Source: Weissella kandleri (lineage in GTDB: Bacteria; Bacillota; Bacilli; Lactobacillales; Lactobacillaceae). From it: 34,381 nt of DNA. The translations under genes were made by a program, and so were the position numbers. Below are positions 24,001-31,500 of this stretch, piece after piece (position 1 is the stretch's first letter; the number at the start of each line of letters is the position of its first letter). The notes beneath the pieces were generated by a model. The model searched no databases and was not told the origin of the DNA. It saw only the letters and a program-made list of their open reading frames with translations. The stretch spans positions 1-34,381 of the forward strand of contig NZ_JQBP01000005.1 of assembly GCF_001438705.1 (NCBI RefSeq). The letters are read 5' to 3'.

Positions 24001-24085
24001 ATTAAGAGGTGAAATTGAACTAAGTCAATTAGGGTCAATATTGGCCGATGGTGAATATGTTGATGATGATCCTGATGATTATTAG
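21080..24085 (+). CDS. VirD4/TraG-type coupling protein (TrsK-like)
   Basis: A 1001-residue type IV coupling protein, which would bring the relaxase-DNA complex to the channel. Basic N-terminus, membrane helices at about 29-47 and 104-122, then a large cytoplasmic ATPase. Walker A is GATRSGKD (248-255), with D in place of the usual T or G at the last position. The Walker B region reads LYKLNEFSMFPRIPGFNNLLTRG, with N where the family normally has D but with E kept. The C-terminal ~150 residues are acidic (QIESMDDQV, EYVDDDPDDY), a plausible substrate-docking tail. GAAAGGAGGG precedes the ATG. Longer than most coupling proteins because of the ~130-residue insert with EKFPENWAIVVSFDD. Confidence 0.85.
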   Translation: MIRRRYAQRRNLRRKDFVRLRGRRWFRLIYFSMMIIIVTIIVLLIGNLAKQIQIGLEEIVTKLAQKNAHMDVTIDWNGIVHSGLMSFKPKPLVGELLNTPVWDKILMFAIWLFAMWSLIIKRWYNWITLYANRIKNANHFADYREIDSIYTLIPDRNKYYPGKPGQPVAHMGGLNWRILLLHPLLWTRQLLKAPLGLNKEIFPKWYQEIRPQLMKRFPKWYKRQFNVKGGFSGFYWIDTDATHSKTTGATRSGKDQMRGYPLIDIVRRSLQPWNIIDTDAKNEDFKMSYKALREAGFDVISLNIMDVDQSQTFNPFQLALDYAMDGDLDHAKIEVSKVVQIIGSDSNKGNSDVWDKTAEATQQSVILILLLLSIENNDPKLATPSGVPQFINSLNEYSDQDSDGLTKYLEMLRKREHTPLINEILLTAGSYLGSTGDTKTSVMFTLQSRSMLFASENVARLTASNSLNVMDMAYPRMLKIKFDANYSQRVAKIRLYDQSAQSEDDFLEEDKVRATRAGIVQYPFKEKFPENWAIVVSFDDKQNPHNIREDEINIIGHKEKKRILGGRIFKDEYTKQPIQNIVTDEINQKLFYGEGNVSLRYSEKPRAVFIITPQDNDNYAAIATLFISQVFSVTTSIASNITRRKLTNPILYKLNEFSMFPRIPGFNNLLTRGLTYGHIVDLYLQSIAQLSLKYSKEEVTEIDDNTLSWYHVLTPNKDTNKEVSDALGTIKVLEESVNSQVGLDHDDRGNRQMNRVDVPLLDPVEIQNLVNNEMITLPLAKRLDGNYHKIKSVPIFASGPYHFPNARDLLKHKFSLDYYTSDLRIDSATIQFDYKKDLFIDFTPYYLRLEQEVQSDEFGPNFKIKNKVEDVLTALNGAISDNYEEEDQIESMDDQVTDFKRNSSYTLINSEFSQDVQLAHEALIEAAKLASIPTDNSSWGSVFNGGYMLNNPTIKDINNDLMLTWKAIWGVDQVLRGEIELSQLGSILADGEYVDDDPDDY

Positions 24086-24099
24086 AAGAGGAGATAGAA

Positions 24100-26271
24100 A
24101 TGTTAGGTATTAGTTCGGTAACGTTAGTAGCTGCTGAAAAGCTTCCTAGCTTACCAGAGAGTGGTCCAGATGCAAATTTTTACAATGCCTGGATCGATTA
24201 CTTGAATCCTACACCACATATATTCTTGAATTTTGTGGAGTGGATAATGCATGGAATTGCAGTTTTACTTTACGATTTAGCAAACGGTGTGCAAGAAGCA
24301 TGGAGTTCCGCTTGGAGACTTTCGGATTTTTCACAAATATTTACTAGTACAAGTCGAGATTATGATGGATCTGTTGATCAAAGTTTGTCAGGTGTATTTA
24401 CTAGTAATAATCTAGGGAAGTTAATTTGGATTATGTTATTAGTTGGATTTGTTGTAATGGCTGTAGTAATGGCTGTACAAATGTTTCAATATTCAATTAG
24501 CGGTGGGAAGAAAGGGAAAGATTGGCCTAAAGGAATCGCTATATCAGCTATTATAATAGCAATGTTACCTATGGGAATTTCTAGTATGATGTCAATTGCA
24601 CAGGGAGTTAATTCAGAAATAAATGTTGCAGTCAGCCCAGTAGATAATCTTTGGAAAAATAATAGTGTGAGTTTAACTAAATTAAATGATGATAAATTTA
24701 ATATAAACGGCAAAGATATTTCGGACTATTCACCACTTTCCAAGTCAGGTAAAGAAATGAGAGATGCATCTTCAGTTATTAAAGGTTCACAATTTACGGA
24801 AACTATGGATGACATTGATAAATATAAAGACGAAGATGTATTTAAAAAGAAGTTGGGTGTTAATGATCAGGTTCAAGATCTATCGGGTGGTAATTGGGCC
24901 ACAGGTAAAACTTTTTCCGAAACATATCCAGTAGTTAAGGCAAATTGGATTGGCATAATTGGTGGTGAAATCGTATTTATTGTTGTGGGATTCCTTTCAA
25001 TAATTGAGTTATTATTGAGGTTCTTTAGATTGGCTTATTATACATTAGCGATACTTTACTTTGCTTTAAGAGATGTTCATGGTAAGAAGGCAGTTCAAGT
25101 CTTACAACTTATTGAAGGAAGTGTTACAGGAATGGCAATGATGCCAATTTCACTAATTTTATTCTATGCTTGGGTAAATTTTGGATTTGAAATAATTAAA
25201 CCATTATCCTGGTGGCCATTTACCATTCTCTCAATTTCGATATTGATTTCAGGATACAAAGGATTAATGGGAAGTATGTCGTTAATAGATGAATGGACAG
25301 GTACACAATCAGGTCATGGTAGTTCACTACAAAGCGTCGCTGGTACAATGATGGCTGCCAGGGCTATTACTGGTGCAGCTAAAGGTGTTGCATCTAAGGT
25401 TAGTTCTGGTGCACCAGGTTTAGAGGGATTTGCGGATAAATTCAAAAAAGCCGGTGATAAGAATGATGCAATTAACAATGCATCACCAGATGGAGATGGT
25501 GGTAAGTCGTCGACAGGGAATAGTAATGCAAATATTTCTAAATCCCAAAAATTAGCAAATATGGCTGGTAAGACTGTTGGTATGGCTAAAAATGCCAATA
25601 ATATTCCTGGAGCTGTCAAGGATGCAGGTAAACAATCACTTCAAAATGGTGTTCAATCTGTTAAGGACAAGGCATCAGAAATTCAAGGAAAGGCACAAGG
25701 TTATGGAGATAGTGTCAAATCTGCATTTAATGATGGAAATAATTCTGTGAATGATTTTATTGATCGACATAGTTCTGCTGGAGCTGAAAATAATGAAAAA
25801 ACAAATGATCAATTAAATAAAGCAATAATGGGCCAAGAAGTTATAAGTAGGGATAATCCTCAAAATATTGGAGATAGTTCAGAAAATGCCGCTCAAACTA
25901 AGAATAGCAAAATAAATAATGCGATTATGGGTGAAGAGGGTGAAAAAAATAATTATCCTAAAGTAGGTGGTTCCGGAATTCCAGGTAGAAGTACCAAAGT
26001 TAATCAAAATGTTAATGAAAGAATTCAGAATAATGGTAATAATGGACATGATAATATCAATAGTCTGGTAAATAATGATGGTAAACAAAATATCAATCCA
26101 AATAATTTAGATGCGTATGGATTGGAAAATAATAATTTTACTGAATCCCAAGATGGCAATAATAAACCAATTGAAAATGATTTTAATTATAAAATTGATG
26201 AATTTGCCGATGTTGGAACTAATTATGATAATTCTGACCCATATTCTTCTGAAAAAAATTATGATTTATAG
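24100..26271 (+). CDS. VirB6/TrsL-like polytopic membrane protein
   Basis: A 723-residue protein with a membrane half and a low-complexity half. Hydrophobic spans are visible at about 43-62, 104-127, 146-168, 280-300, 302-322, 344-365 and 372-394, the pattern of VirB6/TrsL-type channel scaffolds located next to the VirD4 gene. Residues ~400-723 are rich in A, G, N, D and S without hydrophobic stretches and are probably disordered; the segment INNAIMGEE/NKAIMGQE occurs twice (near 570 and 605). GAAGAGGAG precedes the ATG, 14 bases after the coupling protein. Last gene of transfer operon I as far as direction and spacing show. Confidence 0.75.
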   Translation: MLGISSVTLVAAEKLPSLPESGPDANFYNAWIDYLNPTPHIFLNFVEWIMHGIAVLLYDLANGVQEAWSSAWRLSDFSQIFTSTSRDYDGSVDQSLSGVFTSNNLGKLIWIMLLVGFVVMAVVMAVQMFQYSISGGKKGKDWPKGIAISAIIIAMLPMGISSMMSIAQGVNSEINVAVSPVDNLWKNNSVSLTKLNDDKFNINGKDISDYSPLSKSGKEMRDASSVIKGSQFTETMDDIDKYKDEDVFKKKLGVNDQVQDLSGGNWATGKTFSETYPVVKANWIGIIGGEIVFIVVGFLSIIELLLRFFRLAYYTLAILYFALRDVHGKKAVQVLQLIEGSVTGMAMMPISLILFYAWVNFGFEIIKPLSWWPFTILSISILISGYKGLMGSMSLIDEWTGTQSGHGSSLQSVAGTMMAARAITGAAKGVASKVSSGAPGLEGFADKFKKAGDKNDAINNASPDGDGGKSSTGNSNANISKSQKLANMAGKTVGMAKNANNIPGAVKDAGKQSLQNGVQSVKDKASEIQGKAQGYGDSVKSAFNDGNNSVNDFIDRHSSAGAENNEKTNDQLNKAIMGQEVISRDNPQNIGDSSENAAQTKNSKINNAIMGEEGEKNNYPKVGGSGIPGRSTKVNQNVNERIQNNGNNGHDNINSLVNNDGKQNINPNNLDAYGLENNNFTESQDGNNKPIENDFNYKIDEFADVGTNYDNSDPYSSEKNYDL

Positions 26272-26279
26272 TATTTAAA

Positions 26280-26307
26280 TTAGAAGATATCTATTACATG
26301 ATATAAT
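26280..26307 (+). promoter_or_regulatory. Possible promoter for the 174-residue protein
   Basis: TTAGAA (26280-26285), a 16-bp spacer and TATAAT (26302-26307), 31 bp before the ATG. Confidence 0.45.
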
Positions 26308-26338
26308 AAACTTATTATATTAAATTTAGGTGGTTAGT

Positions 26339-26863
26339 ATGGAATTGAAGAATAAAAAGTTACTGTATTTACTTTCAGGTATTGGAGTATTAATTATTAT
26401 ATTATTACTGGTTATTGTTATGCAAAATAATAATAACAATCCAGATGTTCAGGCTGCAAAATCTTCTTCGGTTGAACATCAGAGTTCAATTTCAAGTGCA
26501 AGCTCTGAAAGTTTAGAAGAGTCTAAACTGATGAAAAAAGCTAGTTCTTTTTCAAAATATAAAGGACCAGTTCTTTATGTAGGTGATGGAGTAGCATATA
26601 AAACAAGTTGGACAAAAGATCAATATGAACAATTTGTAAAAGAACATAAAGATAATATTGGTACTATGCTAGGGAGTAAGGCAAAAGTAAATTTTGCAAG
26701 TGATTTAGGGACTAGTCAAAATTTTGATACGTATGATAAATTGTCTTTCGTTGACTCTTCAGATGAGGCATATTTCGATTCAGCGAAGGATGCGTATTTA
26801 TATACTGTAAAACATATGCATGATGATGTTGCTAATAGTCTTGTACTAAAAGAAATTAAATAA
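26339..26863 (+). CDS. Small membrane-anchored protein
   Basis: 174 residues: basic start, one long hydrophobic helix (about 6-28), a Ser-rich linker (SSSVEHQSSISSASSES) and a ~110-residue folded part outside the membrane. No lipobox cysteine, so it is an anchored protein rather than a lipoprotein. ATG 26339 is taken in preference to GTG 26330 because AGGTGG precedes it. The plan recalls TrsB/TraB-like and surface-exclusion proteins of Gram-positive conjugation, but I cannot assign a family. Confidence 0.6.
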   Translation: MELKNKKLLYLLSGIGVLIIILLLVIVMQNNNNNPDVQAAKSSSVEHQSSISSASSESLEESKLMKKASSFSKYKGPVLYVGDGVAYKTSWTKDQYEQFVKEHKDNIGTMLGSKAKVNFASDLGTSQNFDTYDKLSFVDSSDEAYFDSAKDAYLYTVKHMHDDVANSLVLKEIK

Positions 26864-26899
26864 AAAATAAGGTGAGATTAAATTCTCACCTTATTTTTT
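26862..26899. terminator. Bidirectional terminator between convergent genes
   Basis: AATAAGGTGAGA and TCTCACCTTATT pair around a six-base loop, with A-tract on the left and T-tract on the right. It serves the membrane-protein gene and the par operon, which converge here. Confidence 0.85.
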
Positions 26900-27155
26900 A
26901 TAGACTATTAATTAGTTCTTCAAGGAATAGAGATGTCGATTTGAACCCTTGATCTTTTGCTAGTTTATCTAACTTCTTTTTTGAATTAGGCAGCATTGTA
27001 AACGAAAATGTTTGTTTTTTATCTTTGTGGTTAGCTTTAGGTAATTCAAAGTTATTTGAAAGATCGATTGAAGGAGTGTTATCAAATGCCTTCTTCATTT
27101 GTTCTTTATTATCATTTTTTTGAAAGGTATCTACTGAAACGGTATTGAATGACAT
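26898..27155 (-). CDS. Small ParB/CopG-type partition partner
   Basis: An 85-residue protein whose C-terminal half has a ribbon-helix-helix look: KQTFSFTMLPNSKKKLDKLAKDQGFKSTSLFLEELI (beta strand, then two helices). The N-terminal half is polar and flexible and may stimulate ParA. Start overlaps the parA stop by one base (TAATG). This arrangement, a short ParA followed by a small RHH protein, is that of type Ib partition systems. Confidence 0.7.
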   Translation of the reverse strand: MSFNTVSVDTFQKNDNKEQMKKAFDNTPSIDLSNNFELPKANHKDKKQTFSFTMLPNSKKKLDKLAKDQGFKSTSLFLEELINSL

Positions 27156-27949
27156 TAGCTATTTTCCTCCTGAGTGGCTTTTAAAATATTGTTAAATTGT
27201 GTCTCAATCGTATTGAATAAATTAATGTTTGATTGAGTATTTTGATGATTTAATTCAAAAATTGGTTTCTTTTCTAAAGTGGAAGTATTAAATACTTCTC
27301 GTTCTGGAATATTTGCAATAAACCCTGGTATCGTTTTAATTGATTCTTCAAAAGCATGACTACTTGCAGTGTTATGTTTAACTCGTGATGCAATATAGTG
27401 AACTTTAGCATCGATTAATGAAGTTCTAGTTTTTAGATCAACCGCTTCTTTTTTAAACTCATCCATTCGTATGTCGTATTGATTTTTGGATTGTGTAAAT
27501 CCATATTCAGATGGTTCCAGAGGAACAAGAACATGATCACTTATCGCAATCATATTTTTGGTTAATGTTCCGAACTCTGGATGAGTGTCAACAATCATAA
27601 AGTCAAATTCTTCAAACATATCAGCATGATCTTGCATCCACATCATCATTAGGAATTCTCGATTAATTTTAGATTGTAAAATGACTTCAAGTTTATCTAA
27701 AGTTGGAGCTCCAGGTAATATCGATAAATTATCATTAATCTTTCTGATTTCAACATTACCATCGGTGAATACGTTAAATAAAGTGTTTTCATTGGTAAAA
27801 ATATTAAACGTGGAACTTAAATTTGCTTGGTAATCGGTATCAACGAGAATAACTTTATATCCTTTTGAAGCAAGCCATGAGCCATAATTAAATGATAACG
27901 TGGTCTTACCGACACCACCCTTTGAAGCTGAAAAAGTAATAATATTCAT
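27155..27949 (-). CDS. parA: ParA-family partition ATPase
   Basis: 264 residues. The deviant Walker A KGGVGKTT (10-17) with lysine at both ends, the A' motif VILVDTDYQANLS, and the Walker B region FMIVDTHPEFG are intact. The short length, without an N-terminal HTH, places it with type Ib ParA proteins, which position DNA by oscillating on the nucleoid. The gene points against both transfer operons and splits them. Its upstream region (27950-28160) is the likely centromere and operator. Confidence 0.85.
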   Translation of the reverse strand: MNIITFSASKGGVGKTTLSFNYGSWLASKGYKVILVDTDYQANLSSTFNIFTNENTLFNVFTDGNVEIRKINDNLSILPGAPTLDKLEVILQSKINREFLMMMWMQDHADMFEEFDFMIVDTHPEFGTLTKNMIAISDHVLVPLEPSEYGFTQSKNQYDIRMDEFKKEAVDLKTRTSLIDAKVHYIASRVKHNTASSHAFEESIKTIPGFIANIPEREVFNTSTLEKKPIFELNHQNTQSNINLFNTIETQFNNILKATQEENS

Positions 27950-28160
27950 TTTAAAAATCCATCCTTATAAATTAGTCTGTCAAAACGAAATATAAGTTAT
28001 TGGAAATCTAATATACATATATTATAACTTATAACATGACATTAAACATGTTTTGCAATGTATCTTTAAATATATTTAATAATATAATTTAAATTATGAT
28101 GGATAATATTAAACACAATATATTTTAAATTATGTTATGTTCTTGCAGTTTCAGAACAAT
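27950..28160. other. AT-rich intergenic region, candidate parS/operator
   Basis: No gene between parA and the VirB3-like gene (305 bp in all). It contains GTCAAAACGAAAT (27979-27991), an inverted repeat TATAAGTTAT (27991-28000) / ATAACTTATA (28024-28033), AACATG/CATGTT (28033-28052), two TTTAAATTATG direct repeats near 28089 and 28125, and a GTTCT/AGAAC hairpin (28139-28157). Centromeres of type Ib systems usually lie in such repeats upstream of parA. A plus-strand promoter for operon II should also lie here, but I could not define it. Confidence 0.5.
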
Positions 28161-28204
28161 AAAAAATCGAAAAAAAAAGGCGGACTTTTAGGTTCGTCTT
28201 TTTT
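28161..28204 (+). terminator. Repeated terminator, copy 2, before transfer operon II
   Basis: Identical to copy 1 over the A-tracts, TCG, GGCGGAC and loop; the right arm is GTTCGTC, one change that keeps pairing through G-U. It ends 51 bp before the first start codon of operon II, with no recognisable promoter in between. Confidence 0.85.
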
Positions 28205-28223
28205 AATTTGCTAAATTGTAATC

Positions 28224-28236
28224 GTCAGAACGAAAT
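28224..28236 (+). repeat. Motif GTCAGAACGAAAT upstream of operon II
   Basis: Differs by one base from GTCAAAACGAAAT at 27979-27991 and from the minus-strand copies that open structured elements 1 and 3. Here it sits directly before the GGAGG of the VirB3-like gene. Confidence 0.6.
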
Positions 28237-28255
28237 AAACATGGAGGAATTATAT

Positions 28256-28594
28256 ATGAGTAAGCAAAATGATGATGTAGAACCATACACCACATTTAAT
28301 CCTGGGAGAAATATATGGCGGAAAATGTCAAAATTCTTATTCCTAACGGGAGAGCGTCTTGGAGTATTAGGTGTTTTCGGATTATTGGTTCTTATTACAG
28401 CACAGAAAATATTTCCATATAATTTAGGCTGGCAAGGGGTTGTTTATATTATTTGTGGTTTTTTACTGACAATTTTTTTAGTGCTTCCAGCACCTAGTCA
28501 TCCAAATCAATTAATGTGGCGAGAGGTAACTATGCGTAATTTAAATGATTATTCACGGTCAATTAAAGTTGACCCACTTGATTGGGAGGAATAG
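28256..28594 (+). CDS. VirB3/TrsC-like small membrane protein
   Basis: 112 residues from ATG 28256, preceded by TGGAGGAA (an earlier in-frame TTG has no site). Two hydrophobic helices at about 37-55 and 60-82 with cytoplasmic ends. Position immediately before a TrsD-like protein and the VirB4 ATPase, size and topology all match VirB3-type inner-membrane channel parts. Sequence identity to a named family cannot be shown by eye. Confidence 0.6.
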   Translation: MSKQNDDVEPYTTFNPGRNIWRKMSKFLFLTGERLGVLGVFGLLVLITAQKIFPYNLGWQGVVYIICGFLLTIFLVLPAPSHPNQLMWREVTMRNLNDYSRSIKVDPLDWEE

Positions 28595-28596
28595 AT

Positions 28597-29253
28597 ATGG
28601 CGTTGACAACAAAGAAAGAGAAGCAAAATCTTTCAAAAACAATCGGTGATGTATTCTCTACCGTTCGCAAAAGAGAAGAATTTGATTTCACCAATTTTTT
28701 CAATGCAAAGAGATTGGTAAAACCTGAAAACTTGTTGGAGTTAAAGAATGATTTGGGATTTGTGGCTTTTCTGAATATACCTGGTAAAGATTTAGATTTT
28801 ATGAATTCTGATGGTGATAATGGTGCTGCTGAAGTCATTCGCAAGTACCACTATTTTCTAAACGTCTATCTAGATGATTGGGATGTAATTATTAGTCAAC
28901 TTCCGGCAGATACAACACAACAACAAATTTCATGGGCTGATAATGTCGAAAAAATCAACAATGAAATGTCATTTGAATATGATGATCCACGAAGATATGA
29001 TCAAATTTTAGCTCGTCGTAAATTTTCTGAGAATCAAATTTATATTAATCGGAGTGCGGGAGATATTATTACTCACCAGGACTATACAGCGCTGATTCAT
29101 GGAAAAACAATTACTGAAACAATTGAGTTAAGAGAGAAATTTATTGAGGTAGGTGGGGGAGCTTTAAATCCGACTCCCTTATCCGTCGAACGTATAGAGA
29201 TGTTATTAAAATTAATTAATGATCCAGTTCAAAATATTGATGAAGGAGAGTAG
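28597..29253 (+). CDS. TrsD/TraD-like conjugation protein
   Basis: 218 residues from ATG 28597 (GGAGGAA seven bases upstream, overlapping the end of the previous gene). Soluble, mixed alpha/beta, with a conserved-looking IYINRSAGDIITHQDYTALIHG segment. Between VirB3-like and VirB4 genes, the place held by TrsD in staphylococcal and lactococcal transfer regions. In several Gram-positive systems this gene corresponds to the split-off N-terminal part of VirB4; I infer the same here. Confidence 0.6.
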   Translation: MALTTKKEKQNLSKTIGDVFSTVRKREEFDFTNFFNAKRLVKPENLLELKNDLGFVAFLNIPGKDLDFMNSDGDNGAAEVIRKYHYFLNVYLDDWDVIISQLPADTTQQQISWADNVEKINNEMSFEYDDPRRYDQILARRKFSENQIYINRSAGDIITHQDYTALIHGKTITETIELREKFIEVGGGALNPTPLSVERIEMLLKLINDPVQNIDEGE

Positions 29254-29259
29254 AACATA

Positions 29260-31209
29260 ATGAAAGCGTCAACCGCAAGAAAGTTAGAAGCAAGAGGATA
29301 TGATCTGGAGTTTCTTAGGGACATTGAAAATGGTAAACCAGTAATTTTTCATTCAGATTTTGTGCAATATGGTGATGGGTATATGACTATTTTATCAGTC
29401 TATGATTATCCTAAGACACAACAAGGGCAGGGGTGGTTTAGAAATCTATTTAGTCAATCAAATACTATTTCAATATTAAAGATTGGTACTGAAGATAGAG
29501 CGAAAGTTGAACACAGTTTAAAGACTGCAGCCGCTAATGCTCAAGGTATTGTTAATGCAAAATGGCAAGATGATAGTAAAAAGCTGGCGGCTAGTCAAGA
29601 ATACCAATCAAATATGGACGACTTAAATGCCGTAATAAACGCTAATGCGACTTTTAAGCGTGTCTATACAAGAATTATGGTTATGGATCGAACATTACCA
29701 GAATTGAAGAAGCGAGTAGCAGAGATGCAACGAAAGCTGTCAACTTTTGATATTAGAATCTATTCTGGTGAGATGGCAATGCAATTCTCCCAGATATTCA
29801 CTCCAGCGATGCAAATTGAAAAAGAAGGAAATCGGGATAAGGGATTTCCAATGAATGCTTATGCTTTAGCAGGAACATTTCCATTTAATTACTCATACTT
29901 AAATGATCCTAGAGGGACATATATGGGGCTTAGTTTACAGCAAGGTGAAATGATTTTTGATCCGAGTTATAACGATGGAAGACATCGATTGGTTGCATAC
30001 ATGTTGGTTGTTGGGAACGTGCGGATGGGTAAGTCTTCGTGGGCAAAGAAAAATATTCGACCTTTATGGGCACGTGGAGACAAAATGTGGATTTTTGATA
30101 AAAGTTTTGAGTATGAAAAATTGGTTGAATCAATGTATGGTATTCATTTGACAATGGATGGAAGTCAAAACAATGTTAATTTACTTCAAGTATTCGCAAC
30201 CGTTTTAACACCTGAAGGTGATATTGACGAGATTCAATCATTTAGAACTCATATTGAAAAAATTAAAACAGTTTATTCAACATTAAATCCTGAAGCAGGT
30301 ACTCATGAATTAAATACTTTAACCAATGAATTAACCGAGTTTTATATTCAAAGCAGAATGTGGTCATATTCTCCTGATGAGCATCCAGAGGAAATTAAAG
30401 TAGTCAATTTACCAGACGAGAATTATCCAATTTTAGAAGATTTTGTCAATTATTTGCATAGTAAATTGATTAATGCAGCTAATATGCGTCCCAATGAAGT
30501 AGAGAGACTTGAAAATATTCATTCCGTCTTTGATTCGCTAATATCTGATTATGGAGAAATGTTTAATACCGTTACAAACGTTCCTGATCTACAGCAGGAA
30601 CAAGTGGTTCGGTTTGATACATCGGGAATTGCCAATCTAGATAAAAAAGTTTATAACGCTCAATACTTTAATATCCTATCGCTTATGAACGCTTACGTAA
30701 CGATTAATGGTTATCAACAGCGACAACGTTTAGAAAATCATGAATTTACTCAAGAATCCGTCAAAACAGGACGTGGGCCCATGCCAACATATTTTTGGTG
30801 GATTCAAGATGAAGCTGATGATATTTTTAATGCCGGCCATCCGCTTGGTATTACATTTGCAAATAGAATGATGTCTCAACAAGGAAAAAACTTTTTTGGT
30901 ATGATGGCAATTTTCCCAGGACTAGAAAACGTTATTCCGGATGGTGTTCAAAAAGATACAGAAGAGTCACGTGCAACACGTAATTTCTTCGGGCAATTTC
31001 AAACGTACGCAATACTAAATCTACCTAAGGCTCAGACAAATAAATTGCGGAAAGTGTTACCCTCTTCAGAAGTTACAGATTCCCAATTAAATACGATAAA
31101 CGGATTAGAGCGTGGTGGACTTCTTCTGAGCATCAAAGGAGCTCAGTCCACGTTTATGAATATGGCCTTATCAGATGAAGAAAAAGATCTTTTCCGTGGA
31201 GGTATGTAA
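29260..31209 (+). CDS. VirB4/TrsE-type conjugation ATPase
   Basis: 649-residue motor ATPase of the channel. Walker A GNVRMGKS (252-259), the following MWIFDKSFEYEKLVE element, and Walker B FWWIQDEADDIF (D517, E518) with a downstream GKNFFGMMAIFPGLENV arm. The N-terminal ~240 residues are the usual VirB4 scaffold domain. GAAGGAGAG precedes the ATG. Complete compared with family length. Confidence 0.85.
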   Translation: MKASTARKLEARGYDLEFLRDIENGKPVIFHSDFVQYGDGYMTILSVYDYPKTQQGQGWFRNLFSQSNTISILKIGTEDRAKVEHSLKTAAANAQGIVNAKWQDDSKKLAASQEYQSNMDDLNAVINANATFKRVYTRIMVMDRTLPELKKRVAEMQRKLSTFDIRIYSGEMAMQFSQIFTPAMQIEKEGNRDKGFPMNAYALAGTFPFNYSYLNDPRGTYMGLSLQQGEMIFDPSYNDGRHRLVAYMLVVGNVRMGKSSWAKKNIRPLWARGDKMWIFDKSFEYEKLVESMYGIHLTMDGSQNNVNLLQVFATVLTPEGDIDEIQSFRTHIEKIKTVYSTLNPEAGTHELNTLTNELTEFYIQSRMWSYSPDEHPEEIKVVNLPDENYPILEDFVNYLHSKLINAANMRPNEVERLENIHSVFDSLISDYGEMFNTVTNVPDLQQEQVVRFDTSGIANLDKKVYNAQYFNILSLMNAYVTINGYQQRQRLENHEFTQESVKTGRGPMPTYFWWIQDEADDIFNAGHPLGITFANRMMSQQGKNFFGMMAIFPGLENVIPDGVQKDTEESRATRNFFGQFQTYAILNLPKAQTNKLRKVLPSSEVTDSQLNTINGLERGGLLLSIKGAQSTFMNMALSDEEKDLFRGGM

Positions 31210-31488
31210 ATGGTTGAGAAGAAAATTGGTACATTTAGAACTCTTGGTAGGTTCGCTAAAAATAGTGTAAAAAGTCTGCTCCAATCAGATGGTGAAATCG
31301 TCAATTATAAAAATCCAAAGACGATTAGAGAGGAAGCGAGACGTGCAGTATTAGATAAGTTTGATGAGGATAAAGAGAATAGTATTGAGCGACATAAATC
31401 AGTTGTAAGTAATAAATTATATGAATTTTTGTTGATTTGTATTATCCTAACGTTTGTTTTTCTTTGCATTGTATTGCTTGTTTCTTAA
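31210..31488 (+). CDS. Small C-terminally anchored membrane protein (TrsF position)
   Basis: 92 residues: basic and polar for 70 residues, then a hydrophobic helix (about 73-91, LLICIILTFVFLCIVLLV) ending at the membrane. ATG starts directly after the VirB4 stop; GTGGAGG lies within the end of VirB4. It occupies the place of TrsF between TrsE and TrsG. Function unknown. Confidence 0.6.
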   Translation: MVEKKIGTFRTLGRFAKNSVKSLLQSDGEIVNYKNPKTIREEARRAVLDKFDEDKENSIERHKSVVSNKLYEFLLICIILTFVFLCIVLLVS

Positions 31489-31500
31489 GGGAGATTTGAG

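Noticed and set aside
24486-26088. Minus-strand open frames inside the VirB6-like gene
   Set aside because: They are antisense to a well-supported gene, without ribosome binding sites, and reflect its low-complexity codons.
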